The position numbers and the translations under genes were made by a program. DNA of 64,000 bases from Pseudomonas brassicacearum (GTDB lineage Bacteria > Pseudomonadota > Gammaproteobacteria > Pseudomonadales > Pseudomonadaceae). The notes beneath the pieces are model-generated. The model searched no databases, was not told the DNA's origin, and saw only the letters and a program-made list of their open reading frames with translations. The stretch is from the NCBI RefSeq assembly GCF_009601685.2, contig NZ_CP045701.2, forward strand, positions 3,782,001 through 3,846,000, written 5' to 3'. Shown one piece after another: positions 52,568 to 62,971 of the stretch (its first letter is position 1; the number at the start of each line of letters is the position of its first letter).

Positions 52568-54400
52568 TTGATACGTCCCCTCCTCTTGCTCCTGATCGGC
52601 CTGGCCTTGAGCTCTCCCGCCAGCGCAACCATCAGCGAAAGCCATGGCTATGCGCAGTTTGGCACGCTCAAGTACCCGGCCAGATTCACCCACTTCGACT
52701 GGGTCAACCCGCAAGCGCCCAAGGGCGGAGTCTTGCGGGTCATGGCATTCGGCACCTTCGATACGCTCAACCCCTATACATTCAAGGGCAGTAGCCCGGT
52801 TTCCACGCCCAATTTCCTGCAATACGGCATCAATGAGCTGAATGAACCCCTGATGGTCGGCACAGGCCAGTACGCACCATCCGGTGACGAACCGACGTCG
52901 AGCTATGGCCTGATCGCCCAGTCGGTGCAATACAGCGAAGACCGCAGCTGGGTCGTGTTCAACCTGCGACCCGAAGCGCGCTTTCATGATGGCGTGCCCA
53001 TTACCGCCTATGACGTGGCGTTCTCCTACAGGACGCTGCTCAAGGAAGGCCACCCGCAATACCGCACCAACCTGCAGGAAGTACTGCGGGTCGACATTCT
53101 CAATCCGCTGAAAATCCGCTTTGTCTTCAAGCGCGCGGGCAACCCGCTGCTGATCCTGCGCCTGGGTGAACTGCCGGTGTTGCCCCAGCATTACTGGAAA
53201 GGCCGCGATTTCAAGGCGACGACCTTCGAACCGCCCCTGGGCAGCGGGCCGTATCGCATCACCAAGGTGCAACCAGGTCGCCAGTTGGTCTTCGAACGGG
53301 TCAAGAACTACTGGGGCAAGGACCTGCCAGTCAATCGTGGCAAGTACAACTACGACCGCATGGACGTGGAGTTTTACCGTGACAGCGAGGTCGCCTTCGA
53401 AGCCTTCAAGGCTGGCGAGTTCGATATCTACATCGAACACCAGGCCAAGAACTGGGCCAACGGCTACCAATTCCCGGCGGTCAATCGGGGCGATGTCATC
53501 AAGGCGCAAATCCCCCACCAGATCCCGACCCAGACCCAGGGTCTGTTCATGAACACCCGGCGCAACACGTTTGCCGAGGTCAAGGTACGTGAAGCCCTGG
53601 GGCTGATGTTCGATTTCGAGTGGACCAACCGCACACTGTTCAGCGGCGCCTACAAGCGCACCCTCAGCTACTACCCCAACAGCGAATTCTCCGCCACCGG
53701 CCTGCCAGTGGGCCATGAGTGGCTGCTGCTCAAGCCGTACCGGGACCAATTGCCACCCAAACTGCTCACCGAACCCTTCAGCCTGTCCAAGACCGACGGT
53801 CGCGGCATCCCCCGGGAAACCTTGCGCAAGGCCCTGGGCCTGTTGAAGGAAGCCGGCTGGAGCCTTAACGGCCAGCGCCTGCTCAATGCCGACCGCCAGC
53901 CCCTGAGTTTCGAAATCCTGCTGGTGAACCCGAACCTGGAGCGCATCCTGCAGCCCTACGTCGAAAACCTCGCCAGCATCGGCATCCAGGCCCGACTACG
54001 CACGGTGGACCGCGCCCAGTACAAGCAGCGCCTGGACCAGTTCGACTTCGACATGATCCTGCTGACCCTGGGCCAGACCCTCAGCCCCGGCCTTGAGCAA
54101 TGGCAGTACTTCCACTCCAGCCAGGCCGGGGTCAAGGGCAGCAAGAACTACGCAGGGATCGCCAACCCGGTGGTCGACCATCTGCTGGAAAAATTGCTCG
54201 CCGCCCAAACCCGCGACGAACAGGTCGCCGCCGGCAAAGCCCTGGATCGGGTGCTGCTGTGGCAGCATTACTGCATTCCCAACTGGTATCTCAATTATCA
54301 TCGCCTGGCGTACCGCAACCGGTTCGCCTTCGTCACCACGCCGCCCTACACCCTGGGCCTGAGCGCATGGTGGCTGAAATCTTCGGAGAAAGATCAATGA
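52568..54400 (+). CDS. Peptide ABC transporter solute-binding protein, YejA-like (first)
   Basis: A 610-residue periplasmic binding protein of the family that captures oligopeptides; the YejABEF system of E. coli imports microcin C and other peptides. A signal peptide is visible (IRPLLLLLIGLALSSPASA). The block FTHFDWVNPQAPKGG near residue 35 matches the YejA family. The start is a TTG at 52568; no ATG fits, and the signal peptide is complete from here. Its stop overlaps the next ATG. With its paralogue directly downstream it feeds the Yej-type permeases. Confidence 0.9.
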   Translation: MIRPLLLLLIGLALSSPASATISESHGYAQFGTLKYPARFTHFDWVNPQAPKGGVLRVMAFGTFDTLNPYTFKGSSPVSTPNFLQYGINELNEPLMVGTGQYAPSGDEPTSSYGLIAQSVQYSEDRSWVVFNLRPEARFHDGVPITAYDVAFSYRTLLKEGHPQYRTNLQEVLRVDILNPLKIRFVFKRAGNPLLILRLGELPVLPQHYWKGRDFKATTFEPPLGSGPYRITKVQPGRQLVFERVKNYWGKDLPVNRGKYNYDRMDVEFYRDSEVAFEAFKAGEFDIYIEHQAKNWANGYQFPAVNRGDVIKAQIPHQIPTQTQGLFMNTRRNTFAEVKVREALGLMFDFEWTNRTLFSGAYKRTLSYYPNSEFSATGLPVGHEWLLLKPYRDQLPPKLLTEPFSLSKTDGRGIPRETLRKALGLLKEAGWSLNGQRLLNADRQPLSFEILLVNPNLERILQPYVENLASIGIQARLRTVDRAQYKQRLDQFDFDMILLTLGQTLSPGLEQWQYFHSSQAGVKGSKNYAGIANPVVDHLLEKLLAAQTRDEQVAAGKALDRVLLWQHYCIPNWYLNYHRLAYRNRFAFVTTPPYTLGLSAWWLKSSEKDQ

Positions 54401-56250
54401 AGCTTCTACGAGCCCTGCTCCTGCAGGCCAGCAGCCTGTTATTCGCCGGGCTGGCCTGTGCCGCACCGCAGCATGCCCTGACCTTGTACAACGAGCCGCC
54501 GAAATACCCGGCGAACTTCAAGCATTTCGACTACGTCAACCCGGACGCGCCCAAAGGCGGAATCTTCCGCCAGGGCGGTTTTGGGGGCTTCGACAGCCTC
54601 AACCCGTTCATCAGCAAAGGCGTGCCGGCCGATGACATCGGCCTGATCTACGACACCCTGGCCAAGCAGGGCCTGGACGAACCTTTCACCGAATATGGCC
54701 TGATCGCCGAAAAAATCGAGAAAGCCCCGGACAATGCCTGGGTGCGCTTCTACCTGCGCCCCGAAGCCCGTTTCAACGACGGCCATCCGGTACGCGCAGA
54801 AGACGTGGTCTTCAGCTTTCAGACCCTGACCAAGGACGGCGCGCCGATGTTTCGCGGCTATTACAACGACGTCGCCGACGTCATCGCCGAAGACCCGCTC
54901 AAAGTCCTGTTCAAGTTCAAACACACCAATAATCGCGAACTGCCGTTGATCCTCGGCCAATTGCCGGTATTGCCAAAACACTGGTGGGCCGAACGCGACT
55001 TCAGCAAGGGCAACCTGGAGCCCCCCCTGGGCAGCGGCCCCTACAAGGTCGCCGAAGTAAAGGCCGGACGCTCGATCCGCTATGAGCGGGTCAAGGACTA
55101 CTGGGGCAAGGACCTGCCGGTCAACCGCGGCTTCTATAATTTCGACGTACTGGTGACCGACTACTATCGCGACAACACCGTCGCGGTCGAGGCCTTGAAA
55201 GCCGGGCAGTTCGATTTCTGGTTGGAAATGACCGCCAAGAACTGGGCCAACGCCTACAACATCCCGGCCGTGACCGAAGGCCGGCTGATCAAGGAACAGA
55301 TCCCCAACGGCAACCCCACCGGCATGCAGGGTTTTGTCTACAACCTGCGCCGGCCGATCTTCCAGGACGTGCGGGTGCGCAAGGCCTTGAGCCTGCTGCT
55401 GGACTTCGAGTGGACCAACAAGCAACTGTTCAACGGCGCCTATGCCCGCACCCGCAGCTATTTCGAGAATTCGGAAATGGCCGCCACCGGGCTGCCCGGC
55501 GAAGACGAGTTGAAGATCCTCGAGCCCCTGCGCGGCAAGATTCCCGAGCAGGTCTTCACCGAGGCGTTCCAGCCTTCGGTGTGTGACGGCAGCGGCATGA
55601 TCCGCAACCAGCAGCGCAAGGCTTACCAATTGCTGCAAGAAGCGGGCTGGCGCATCGCCGACGACAAGATGGTCGATGCCCAAGGTAAACCCGTGGTGCT
55701 GGAATTCCTGCTGGCCCAGACCGAGTTCGAGCGGATACTGCTGCCTTTCAAGCGCAACTTGAGCGACCTGGGCATCGAACTGGTCATCCGCCGGGTGGAC
55801 GTATCCCAGTACATCAATCGCGTGCGCTCCCGGGACTTCGACCTGGTGGTGAGCAGCTTCCCGCAATCCAGTTCGCCGGGGAACGAACAGCGCGAGTTCT
55901 GGATGTCCGCCGCCGCCGACAAGCCCGGCAGCCGCAACACCATGGGCCTCAAGGACCCTGCAGTGGACCAGTTGGTGGAGCAACTGATCAACGCCGACTC
56001 GCGCCAGAGCCTGGTGGCCCACGCCCGTGCGCTGGATCGGGTTCTGCAATGGGGCTACTACGTGATCCCCAACTGGCACATCAAAACCTGGCGCGTGGCC
56101 TACTGGAACCACATCGGTCATCCGAAAATCACGCCAACTTATGACATCGGCACCACCACCTGGTGGGTCAAGCCAGAGGTCAAGCCGGCCGATGAAGTAG
56201 AAAAGCAGGTCATCGAGCAGCAAATCGCCGCCCCTGCGAGCGTGGAGTAA
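54397..56250 (+). CDS. Peptide ABC transporter solute-binding protein, YejA-like (second)
   Basis: A 617-residue paralogue of the preceding gene product, with its own signal peptide ([20 protein letters not shown], cleavage near CAAPQ) and the matching block [15 protein letters not shown]. The middle and end align throughout with the first protein (for example [11 protein letters not shown] occurs in both). The ATG at 54397 follows GGAGAAAG and overlaps the previous stop. Two tandem binding proteins suggest widened or split substrate range. It lies four bases before yejB. Confidence 0.9.
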   Translation: MKLLRALLLQASSLLFAGLACAAPQHALTLYNEPPKYPANFKHFDYVNPDAPKGGIFRQGGFGGFDSLNPFISKGVPADDIGLIYDTLAKQGLDEPFTEYGLIAEKIEKAPDNAWVRFYLRPEARFNDGHPVRAEDVVFSFQTLTKDGAPMFRGYYNDVADVIAEDPLKVLFKFKHTNNRELPLILGQLPVLPKHWWAERDFSKGNLEPPLGSGPYKVAEVKAGRSIRYERVKDYWGKDLPVNRGFYNFDVLVTDYYRDNTVAVEALKAGQFDFWLEMTAKNWANAYNIPAVTEGRLIKEQIPNGNPTGMQGFVYNLRRPIFQDVRVRKALSLLLDFEWTNKQLFNGAYARTRSYFENSEMAATGLPGEDELKILEPLRGKIPEQVFTEAFQPSVCDGSGMIRNQQRKAYQLLQEAGWRIADDKMVDAQGKPVVLEFLLAQTEFERILLPFKRNLSDLGIELVIRRVDVSQYINRVRSRDFDLVVSSFPQSSSPGNEQREFWMSAAADKPGSRNTMGLKDPAVDQLVEQLINADSRQSLVAHARALDRVLQWGYYVIPNWHIKTWRVAYWNHIGHPKITPTYDIGTTTWWVKPEVKPADEVEKQVIEQQIAAPASVE

Positions 56251-56254
56251 CGAA

Positions 56255-57328
56255 ATGCTGGCTTATATTTTTCGGCGACTGCTGCTGATCATCCCGACGC
56301 TGTTCGGCATTCTGTTGATCAACTTCATCATCATCCAGGCCGCGCCCGGCGGGCCGGTGGAACAGATGATCGCCAAGCTCGAGGGCTTCGAAGGCGCCAC
56401 CAGCCGCATTGCCGGCGGCGGTGCCGAGGTGTCGGTGGCCGGTTCTTCCTACCGCGGTGCCCAGGGCCTGGACCCGGCGCTGATCAAGGAAATCGAGCAC
56501 ATGTACGGCTTCGACAAGTCGGCGCCCGAACGCCTGTGGATCATGATCAAGAACTACGCGCACCTGGACTTTGGCGACAGTTTCTTCCGCGATGCCAAGG
56601 TCATCGACCTGATCAAGGAAAAGATGCCGGTGTCCATCTCCCTCGGGCTATGGAGCACGCTGATCATGTACCTGGTGTCGATCCCGCTGGGGATCGCCAA
56701 AGCCACGCGGCACGGCAGCCATTTCGACGTATGGACCAGTTCGGCAATCATCATCGGCTACGCAATCCCGTCGTTCCTGTTCGCCATCCTGTTGATCGTG
56801 GTGTTTGCCGGCGGCAGCTATTTCGACTGGTTTCCGTTGCGCGGGCTGACCTCCAACAACTTTGACGAATTGAGCATGGGCGGCAAGATCCTCGATTACT
56901 TCTGGCACCTGGCCTTGCCCGTGACCGCCCTGGTGATCGGAAACTTCGCCACCATGACCCTGCTGACCAAGAACAGCTTCCTCGACGAAATCAACAAGCA
57001 ATACGTGGTCACCGCCAAGGCCAAGGGCCTGACCCGCAACCGCGTGCTCTACGGCCATGTGTTCCGCAACGCCATGTTGCTGGTGATCGCCGGTTTCCCT
57101 TCGGCATTCATCGGGATTTTCTTTACCGGTTCCCTGCTGGTGGAAGTGATCTTCTCCCTCGATGGCCTGGGCCTGATGAGTTTCGAAGCGGCCATCAACC
57201 GCGATTACCCGGTGGTGTTTGGCACGCTGTTCATTTTCACCTTGCTGGGGCTGGTGGTGAAGCTGATCGGCGATTTGACCTACACCTTTGTCGATCCGCG
57301 TATCGACTTCGAAAGCCGGGAGCATTGA
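56255..57328 (+). CDS. yejB: Peptide ABC transporter permease, YejB-like
   Basis: A 357-residue inner-membrane permease of the DppB/OppB group, YejB type. A first helix ([19 protein letters not shown]) precedes a long periplasmic insert, then five more helices, with the EAA-like cytoplasmic loop [21 protein letters not shown] that contacts the ATPase. GGAGTAACG precedes the ATG. It is part of the solute-binding/permease/ATPase operon. Confidence 0.93.
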   Translation: MLAYIFRRLLLIIPTLFGILLINFIIIQAAPGGPVEQMIAKLEGFEGATSRIAGGGAEVSVAGSSYRGAQGLDPALIKEIEHMYGFDKSAPERLWIMIKNYAHLDFGDSFFRDAKVIDLIKEKMPVSISLGLWSTLIMYLVSIPLGIAKATRHGSHFDVWTSSAIIIGYAIPSFLFAILLIVVFAGGSYFDWFPLRGLTSNNFDELSMGGKILDYFWHLALPVTALVIGNFATMTLLTKNSFLDEINKQYVVTAKAKGLTRNRVLYGHVFRNAMLLVIAGFPSAFIGIFFTGSLLVEVIFSLDGLGLMSFEAAINRDYPVVFGTLFIFTLLGLVVKLIGDLTYTFVDPRIDFESREH

Positions 57329-57329
57329 G

Positions 57330-58349
57330 ATGAACCTGTCCCCTCTCAATCGCCGTCGTTTCGAACTGTTCAAGGCCAACAAGCGAGGCTGGTGGTCGCT
57401 GTGGCTATTCCTGATCCTGTTCGGGCTGAGCCTGGGTGCCGAGTTGATCGCCAACGACAAGCCGCTGGTGGTGCACTACGAAGACGGCTGGTACTTCCCG
57501 GCCCTCAAGCGTTACCCGGAAACCACGTTCGGCGGCGAATTCCCCCTGGAAGCCAACTACAAGAGCCCCTACATCCGTGAACTGCTGGCGGCCAAGGACG
57601 CCTGGGTGCTGTGGGCACCGATTGCGTTCAGCTACCAGAGCATCAACTACGACTTGAAAGTCCCGGCCCCGGCACCGCCCTCTTCGGCGAACTGGCTGGG
57701 CACCGACGACCAGGGCCGCGATGTCCTGGCCCGGGTCATCTATGGCTTCCGCATCTCGGTACTGTTCGCCCTGACTTTGACCGTGCTCAGTTCAATCATC
57801 GGCGTGATCGCCGGCGCGCTGCAGGGCTTCTATGGCGGCTGGGTGGACCTGGCCGGCCAACGTTTCCTGGAGATCTGGTCCGGGTTGCCAGTGCTGTACC
57901 TGCTGATCATCCTGGCCAGTTTCGTCCAGCCCAACTTCTGGTGGCTGCTGGGCATCATGTTGCTGTTTTCCTGGATGAGCCTGGTGGATGTCGTCCGTGC
58001 CGAGTTCCTGCGTGGGCGCAACCTGGAATACGTACGCGCCGCCCGGGCGCTGGGCATGCAGAACGGGGCGATCATGTTCCGCCACATCCTGCCCAACGCC
58101 ATGGTCTCGACCATGACATTCATGCCGTTCATCCTCACCGGCGCCATCGGCACCCTCACCGCCCTGGATTTCCTCGGCTTTGGCCTGCCGCCGGGCGCGC
58201 CGTCCCTGGGTGAGCTGGTGGCCCAGGGCAAATCCAACCTCCAGGCGCCGTGGTTGGGCATCAGCGCGTTCGCCGTGCTGGCCCTGATGTTGAGCCTGTT
58301 GGTGTTCATCGGCGAGTCCGCTCGCGATGCCTTCGATCCGAGGAAGTGA
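57330..58349 (+). CDS. yejE: Peptide ABC transporter permease, YejE-like
   Basis: A 339-residue second permease. A cytoplasmic start (MNLSPLNRRRFELFKANKR) leads into helix one. A long periplasmic segment typical of YejE follows, then NWLGTDDQGRDVLARVIYGF and the coupling loop YVRAARALGMQNGAIMFRHI. The ATG at 57330 is two bases after the yejB stop, and the stop is one base before yejF. It pairs with YejB to form the channel. Confidence 0.93.
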   Translation: MNLSPLNRRRFELFKANKRGWWSLWLFLILFGLSLGAELIANDKPLVVHYEDGWYFPALKRYPETTFGGEFPLEANYKSPYIRELLAAKDAWVLWAPIAFSYQSINYDLKVPAPAPPSSANWLGTDDQGRDVLARVIYGFRISVLFALTLTVLSSIIGVIAGALQGFYGGWVDLAGQRFLEIWSGLPVLYLLIILASFVQPNFWWLLGIMLLFSWMSLVDVVRAEFLRGRNLEYVRAARALGMQNGAIMFRHILPNAMVSTMTFMPFILTGAIGTLTALDFLGFGLPPGAPSLGELVAQGKSNLQAPWLGISAFAVLALMLSLLVFIGESARDAFDPRK

Positions 58350-58350
58350 A

Positions 58351-59961
58351 ATGAACCAGGATAATCTGATCGAAGTGCGCGACCTGGCGGTGGAGTTCAT
58401 TGTTGGCGAACGCCGCCAGCGCGTGGTCGAGGGCGTCAGCTTCGATATCAAGCGCGGCGAAACCCTGGCCCTGGTGGGTGAAAGCGGCTCGGGCAAATCG
58501 GTCACCGCCCATTCGATCCTGCGGTTGCTGCCCTACCCGCTGGCCCATCACCCCACCGGGACCATCCAGTACGCCGGCCAGAATCTACTGGGGTTGAAGG
58601 AAAAAACCATCCGCCATATCCGCGGCAACCGGATCGCGATGATCTTCCAGGAACCGATGACGTCCCTCAACCCGCTGCACTCCATTGAAAAACAGATCAA
58701 TGAAGTGCTCGGCATCCACAAGGGCCTGAGCGGCAAGGTCGCGACCCGCCGGACCCTTGAGTTGCTGGAACTGGTGGGCATTCCCGAGCCCCACAAGCGC
58801 CTCAAGGCCCTGCCCCACGAGCTGTCCGGCGGCCAGCGCCAGCGGGTGATGATCGCCATGGCCCTGGCCAACGAACCGGAACTGCTGATCGCCGACGAGC
58901 CGACCACGGCCCTGGACGTCACCGTCCAGCTGAAAATCCTCCAGTTGCTCAAGGAACTGCAGGCGCGATTGGGCATGTCGCTGCTGCTGATCAGCCACGA
59001 TTTGAACCTGGTGCGAAGAATTGCGCATCGCGTATGTGTCATGCAGCGCGGTTGCATCGTCGAACAGGCATCGTGCGAAGAGTTGTTCCGCGCACCGCAG
59101 CATCCGTACACTCGGGAACTGCTGAGCGCCGAACCCAGCGGCACCCCGGCGAGCAACGTCGTCGGCCCGCCGCTGTTGCAGGTCGAGGACCTGAAAGTCT
59201 GGTTCCCGATCAAGAAAGGCCTGTTCAAACGCACGGTAGACTACATCAAGGCCGTGGACGGTATCCGCTTCAGCCTGCCCCAGGGCCAGACCCTGGGCAT
59301 CGTCGGCGAAAGCGGTTCCGGCAAATCCACCCTGGGGCTGGCAATCCTGCGGTTGATCGGCAGCCAGGGCGGGATCCGCTTCGAAGGCAAATCGCTGGAC
59401 AGCCTGACGCAGCAACAGGTCCGGCCGCTGCGCCGGGAGATGCAAGTGGTGTTTCAGGACCCCTTTGGCAGCCTGAGCCCACGGATGTGTGTGAGCCAGA
59501 TCGTCGGCGAAGGTCTGCGGATCCACAAGATCGGCACCGCAGCCGAACAGGAACAGGCAATAATTGAGGCATTGAAGGAGGTAGGCCTGGATCCGGAAAC
59601 TCGGAACCGCTACCCCCATGAATTTTCCGGAGGGCAACGACAGCGTATCGCCATTGCCCGGGCCCTGGTGCTCAAGCCGGCGTTGATTCTGTTGGATGAA
59701 CCGACGTCGGCCCTGGATCGTACCGTGCAACGCCAAGTGGTGGAGCTGTTGCGGTCGTTGCAAACCAAGTACAACCTGACGTACCTGTTTATCAGCCATG
59801 ACCTGGCTGTCGTCAAAGCGCTGAGCCACCAGTTGATGGTGGTCAAGCATGGCCAAGTGGTCGAACAAGGTGATGCCCGCAGCATATTCGCCGCGCCGCA
59901 GCACCCCTATACACAGCAGTTGCTGGAGGCCGCCTTCCTGGCCCCAACAACTGCCGAATAA
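58351..59961 (+). CDS. yejF: Peptide ABC transporter ATPase with two ABC domains, YejF-like
   Basis: A 536-residue ATPase made of two fused ABC domains that power import. Each half has Walker A (GESGSGKS, twice), a signature (LSGGQRQR in the first, FSGGQRQR in the second) and Walker B ([16 protein letters not shown]). This DppD-DppF-like fusion is typical of YejF. The ATG at 58351 is one base after yejE. It is the last transport gene; fabI starts 20 bases later and may be partly co-transcribed. Confidence 0.95.
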   Translation: MNQDNLIEVRDLAVEFIVGERRQRVVEGVSFDIKRGETLALVGESGSGKSVTAHSILRLLPYPLAHHPTGTIQYAGQNLLGLKEKTIRHIRGNRIAMIFQEPMTSLNPLHSIEKQINEVLGIHKGLSGKVATRRTLELLELVGIPEPHKRLKALPHELSGGQRQRVMIAMALANEPELLIADEPTTALDVTVQLKILQLLKELQARLGMSLLLISHDLNLVRRIAHRVCVMQRGCIVEQASCEELFRAPQHPYTRELLSAEPSGTPASNVVGPPLLQVEDLKVWFPIKKGLFKRTVDYIKAVDGIRFSLPQGQTLGIVGESGSGKSTLGLAILRLIGSQGGIRFEGKSLDSLTQQQVRPLRREMQVVFQDPFGSLSPRMCVSQIVGEGLRIHKIGTAAEQEQAIIEALKEVGLDPETRNRYPHEFSGGQRQRIAIARALVLKPALILLDEPTSALDRTVQRQVVELLRSLQTKYNLTYLFISHDLAVVKALSHQLMVVKHGQVVEQGDARSIFAAPQHPYTQQLLEAAFLAPTTAE

Positions 59962-59980
59962 CCTGAAAGAGGAGCAACAC

Positions 59981-60775
59981 ATGGGTTTTCTCGCCGGTAA
60001 GCGCGTACTGATCGTCGGTGTCGCCAGCAAGCTGTCCATCGCATCCGGCATCGCCGCCGCCATGCATCGCGAGGGCGCTGAGCTTGCCTTCACTTATCAG
60101 AACGACAAACTCAAGGGTCGTGTCGAAGAGTTCGCACAAGGCTGGGGTTCGAGCCCTGAGCTGTGCTTCCCGTGCGATGTGGCCAGCGATGAAGAAATCG
60201 CCAAGGTTTTCGAAGAACTGAGCAAGAAGTGGGACGGCCTGGACTGCATCGTGCACTCCGTGGGCTTCGCCCCGGGCGACCAACTGGACGGCGACTTCAC
60301 CGAAGCCACCACCCGTGAAGGTTTCCGCATTGCCCATGACATCAGCGCCTACAGCTTCGTGGCCCTGGCCAAGGCCGGTCGCGAAATGATGAAAGGCCGC
60401 AACGGCAGCCTGCTGACCCTGTCGTACCTGGGCGCCGAGCGCACCATGCCGAACTACAACGTCATGGGCATGGCCAAGGCTTCCCTGGAAGCTGGCGTGC
60501 GTTACCTGGCCGGCTCCCTGGGCCCGGACGGCACCCGCGTCAACTGCGTATCGGCCGGTCCCATCCGCACCCTCGCCGCTTCCGGCATCAAGAACTTCCG
60601 CAAGATGCTGGCCGCCAACGAAGCGCAAACGCCGCTGCGTCGCAACGTCACCATCGAAGAAGTCGGCAACGCCGGCGCCTTCCTGTGCTCGGACCTGGCA
60701 TCGGGCGTCAGCGGTGAAATCATGTACGTGGACGGCGGCTTCAACACCACCGCCATGGGCAACATCGAAGAGTAA
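59981..60775 (+). CDS. fabI: Enoyl-[acyl-carrier-protein] reductase (NADH)
   Basis: A 264-residue enzyme of fatty-acid synthesis that reduces the enoyl-ACP double bond, and the target of triclosan. The short-chain dehydrogenase-like fold begins [20 protein letters not shown]. The active-site pair is visible in [20 protein letters not shown] (Tyr-x6-Tyr-x6-Lys type). AAAGAGGAGC precedes the ATG at 59981. It follows yejF closely and ends at a clear terminator. Confidence 0.96.
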   Translation: MGFLAGKRVLIVGVASKLSIASGIAAAMHREGAELAFTYQNDKLKGRVEEFAQGWGSSPELCFPCDVASDEEIAKVFEELSKKWDGLDCIVHSVGFAPGDQLDGDFTEATTREGFRIAHDISAYSFVALAKAGREMMKGRNGSLLTLSYLGAERTMPNYNVMGMAKASLEAGVRYLAGSLGPDGTRVNCVSAGPIRTLAASGIKNFRKMLAANEAQTPLRRNVTIEEVGNAGAFLCSDLASGVSGEIMYVDGGFNTTAMGNIEE

Positions 60776-60790
60776 TCTTCACGTTGCAGC

Positions 60791-60834
60791 AAAAACGCCG
60801 CTTGCCCTGGAAAGGCCAAGCGGCGTTTTTTATT
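60791..60834 (+). terminator. Intrinsic terminator after fabI
   Basis: A nine-pair stem CGCCGCTTG / CAAGCGGCG (60796-60804 and 60817-60825) flanked by A5 before and TTTTTTATT after. It starts 15 bases past the fabI stop. The A-run and T-run make it usable in both directions, so it may also end the convergent diguanylate cyclase transcript. Confidence 0.9.
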
Positions 60835-60866
60835 GCGATTGCCTGATTACACCGCAATACCCTGTG

Positions 60867-61829
60867 CTAGCTGCGTAGCGCCTGCTTCTGTGTGTACATC
60901 GCCGCATCGGCGTCAACCAGCAGTGTGTCGATCGACTGATGACGCTGGGCGTCGTACTCGATCTGACCGACACTGAAACGAATGTCATAGCCACGCTGCA
61001 ACATTGCATTGCGCTCATCGAGGATTTCCTTGAGGCGCACCATGATCGTCGTTGTCTCGACATGGGAAGAACCGGTGAGCAACGCCACGAATTCATCACC
61101 GCCGAGGCGGCCGATCACATCACTTTCGCGAAAGGCGATACGCAGCACATCGGCGAAGGTTTTTAGCGCGCTGTCGCCCTCGGCGTGTCCGTAGCGGTCG
61201 TTGATCGGCTTGAAGTCGTTGAGATCGAAGAACAGCAGCGTCGCCGGTCGCGACAAGCGGTCACACACATTCAACGCATGCTGGGCCAACGTCCGGAATC
61301 CACGCCGATTGGATAACAGCGTCAGCTCGTCCATGCTCGCCATCTGCACCGCGACCATCTCCTGCTCGGCCATGCATGCCAAGTCGCGCAGCAATTCGCG
61401 TTCTTCGTCATTGAGCTTGCGCGGCCGGGTGTCGAGCAGGCACAACGTGCCGAGCTTGCTGCCGTCCTCCAACCCCAGCGGATGTCCTGCATAGAAGCGA
61501 ATGCCAGGCTTGTCCGTGACCAGCGGGTTGTCATGGAAGCGCTCGTCCTGTTCCGCGTCGCAGATTTCCAGGATCTGATCCTGCAAAATCGCATGCCCAC
61601 AGAAGGAAATCTCCCGCGGGGTTTCGCTGGCGTCCAGGCCGGCGCTGGACTTGAACCACTGCCGGTTGGCGTCCACCAGCGACACCAGCGCGATGGGCAC
61701 GTCAAACAGGCGTCGGGCAAGACGAGTCAGGCGATCGAACCGCTCTTCGGGGGCGGTATCAAGCAGCTTGAGCGAGTGCAGATTCTTGAGGCGAGCAGCT
61801 TCGTCGTCCGGTTTGCGTGGCGCAAGCAT
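60867..61829 (-). CDS. GAF-GGDEF diguanylate cyclase
   Basis: A 320-residue soluble signalling enzyme. A GAF-type sensor domain (about 25-160) is joined to a GGDEF domain that makes cyclic di-GMP. The catalytic GGDEF is intact at 243-247, and the product-inhibition site RESD (RxxD) is at 234-237, five residues before it, so an active, feedback-regulated cyclase is predicted. No membrane segment is seen, so the signal should be cytoplasmic. The start at 61829 (MLAPRKPDDE) has GGAG nine bases upstream; an ATG at 61841 is the alternative. It converges with fabI. Confidence 0.9.
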   Translation of the reverse strand: MLAPRKPDDEAARLKNLHSLKLLDTAPEERFDRLTRLARRLFDVPIALVSLVDANRQWFKSSAGLDASETPREISFCGHAILQDQILEICDAEQDERFHDNPLVTDKPGIRFYAGHPLGLEDGSKLGTLCLLDTRPRKLNDEERELLRDLACMAEQEMVAVQMASMDELTLLSNRRGFRTLAQHALNVCDRLSRPATLLFFDLNDFKPINDRYGHAEGDSALKTFADVLRIAFRESDVIGRLGGDEFVALLTGSSHVETTTIMVRLKEILDERNAMLQRGYDIRFSVGQIEYDAQRHQSIDTLLVDADAAMYTQKQALRS

Positions 61830-61966
61830 CGGGAACTCCATTGGCAGGGCTTCATGAAGTCTAGTTCAGGACCACTGCCGTTCAAACCGAACGGCTAAAT
61901 CCGACGGGCATTTGCCGGCCAGGGCTAATACACTGCCACTCAGGTTCAAGACGAGGACGCTGACCG

Positions 61967-62791
61967 ATGAAGCACGCCCCCCATGACGACGCCCCACGTT
62001 TCTGGCGCGACGCGGCCCTGCCCTTCATCGAAGCCCGGGCCATCGGCGATGGGCGCAAGGTCTGCTATTCGCGCCATTCCCATGACCACTTTTCCATCGG
62101 TGCGATCACCGCAGGGCGCAGCACTTACATTCACGAACGGTCGAATTTCCAGGTAGAGAGCGGCACGGTGGTGCTGATGAACCCGGGCGACGTCCACGCG
62201 TGCAACCCGATCGACGATCAGCCATGGTCCTACGTGATGTTGTACGTCGACACCCTGTGGCTCAGGGACTTGCAGCGCCGTATCGGCTTTGACGAAAGCC
62301 TGGATTTCCAGGGCTTCGCCACCACGCACAGCCGCGACGTGGAGCTGTTTGCTGCGTTGGGACGGCTGTATGAGCAACTGGTGGACGAGCGACTCGACAC
62401 TGCCGCCAAGCACGCCGCCGCCGAGGCATTTTTCATTGACCTGCAACAACGGCTCAATCCGGCCGGTCGTCCCGACCGGGGCAGTCATCCGGGCCTGATG
62501 CGTGCGGCACAGTTTATCCACGACCATTGCAGCGAAGCCTTGAAGCTGGAAGACATCTGCACCGCCGCGCAGCTGTCGCCGTCCTACCTGAGCCGAGCCT
62601 TCAAGCGCCATTACGGGATGACGCCCCACGCTTTCCTGGTCAACCGCCGGATCCAGTTTGCCCGGCGCCAATTGCGCGAAGGCAAGCTGATCGCCGACGT
62701 AGCGCTGGACAGCGGGTTTGCCGACCAGGCGCATTTCCAGCGTGCCTTCAAGCAACACCTGGCGGCTACGCCCGGGCAATATCGCGGTTGA
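61967..62791 (+). CDS. AraC-family transcriptional regulator
   Basis: A 274-residue regulator with an N-terminal cupin-like sensing domain (HSHDHFSIGAITAG and MNPGDVHACNP, typical of AraC-type arms). The C-terminal double helix-turn-helix runs from about 180 to 270 (LKLEDICTAAQLSPSYLSRA, then IADVALDSGFADQAHFQRAF). The start is at ATG 61967. It may regulate the LysE-type exporter 180 bases downstream on the opposite strand, a frequent pairing, but nothing in the sequence proves this. Confidence 0.9.
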   Translation: MKHAPHDDAPRFWRDAALPFIEARAIGDGRKVCYSRHSHDHFSIGAITAGRSTYIHERSNFQVESGTVVLMNPGDVHACNPIDDQPWSYVMLYVDTLWLRDLQRRIGFDESLDFQGFATTHSRDVELFAALGRLYEQLVDERLDTAAKHAAAEAFFIDLQQRLNPAGRPDRGSHPGLMRAAQFIHDHCSEALKLEDICTAAQLSPSYLSRAFKRHYGMTPHAFLVNRRIQFARRQLREGKLIADVALDSGFADQAHFQRAFKQHLAATPGQYRG

Positions 62792-62811
62792 GCTTGCTCC
62801 GGCCGGGCTCT

Positions 62812-62950
62812 GTAGGCGCTGGCGAAGCTGGCGATCTTTTGATCTTTTGATCTTTCGCTTGAGATTCAATTGGCTGGGGAAAGATCGCAGCCTCGTTGCA
62901 CTCGACAGCTCCTACACAGCTCCTACATAGCTCCTACACAGTTCCTATAT
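62812..62950. repeat. Family A repeat, copy 10, with right-end 11-base tandem
   Basis: The left end is GTAGGCGCTGGCGAAGC, then GCGATCTTTTGATC in a short tandem, the inverse core AAAGATCGCAGCCTCG, and four 11-base units of AGCTCCTACAY ending at 62950, the last degraded to AGTTCCTATAT. It lies between the convergent AraC and LysE-type genes. Confidence 0.83.
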
Positions 62951-62971
62951 CCAACAGCTAAACGTATTGAC

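Noticed and set aside
54439..56223. 594-residue open frame antisense to the second YejA-like gene
   Set aside because: The sense strand is an obvious binding protein in an operon; the antisense product has no recognisable domain.
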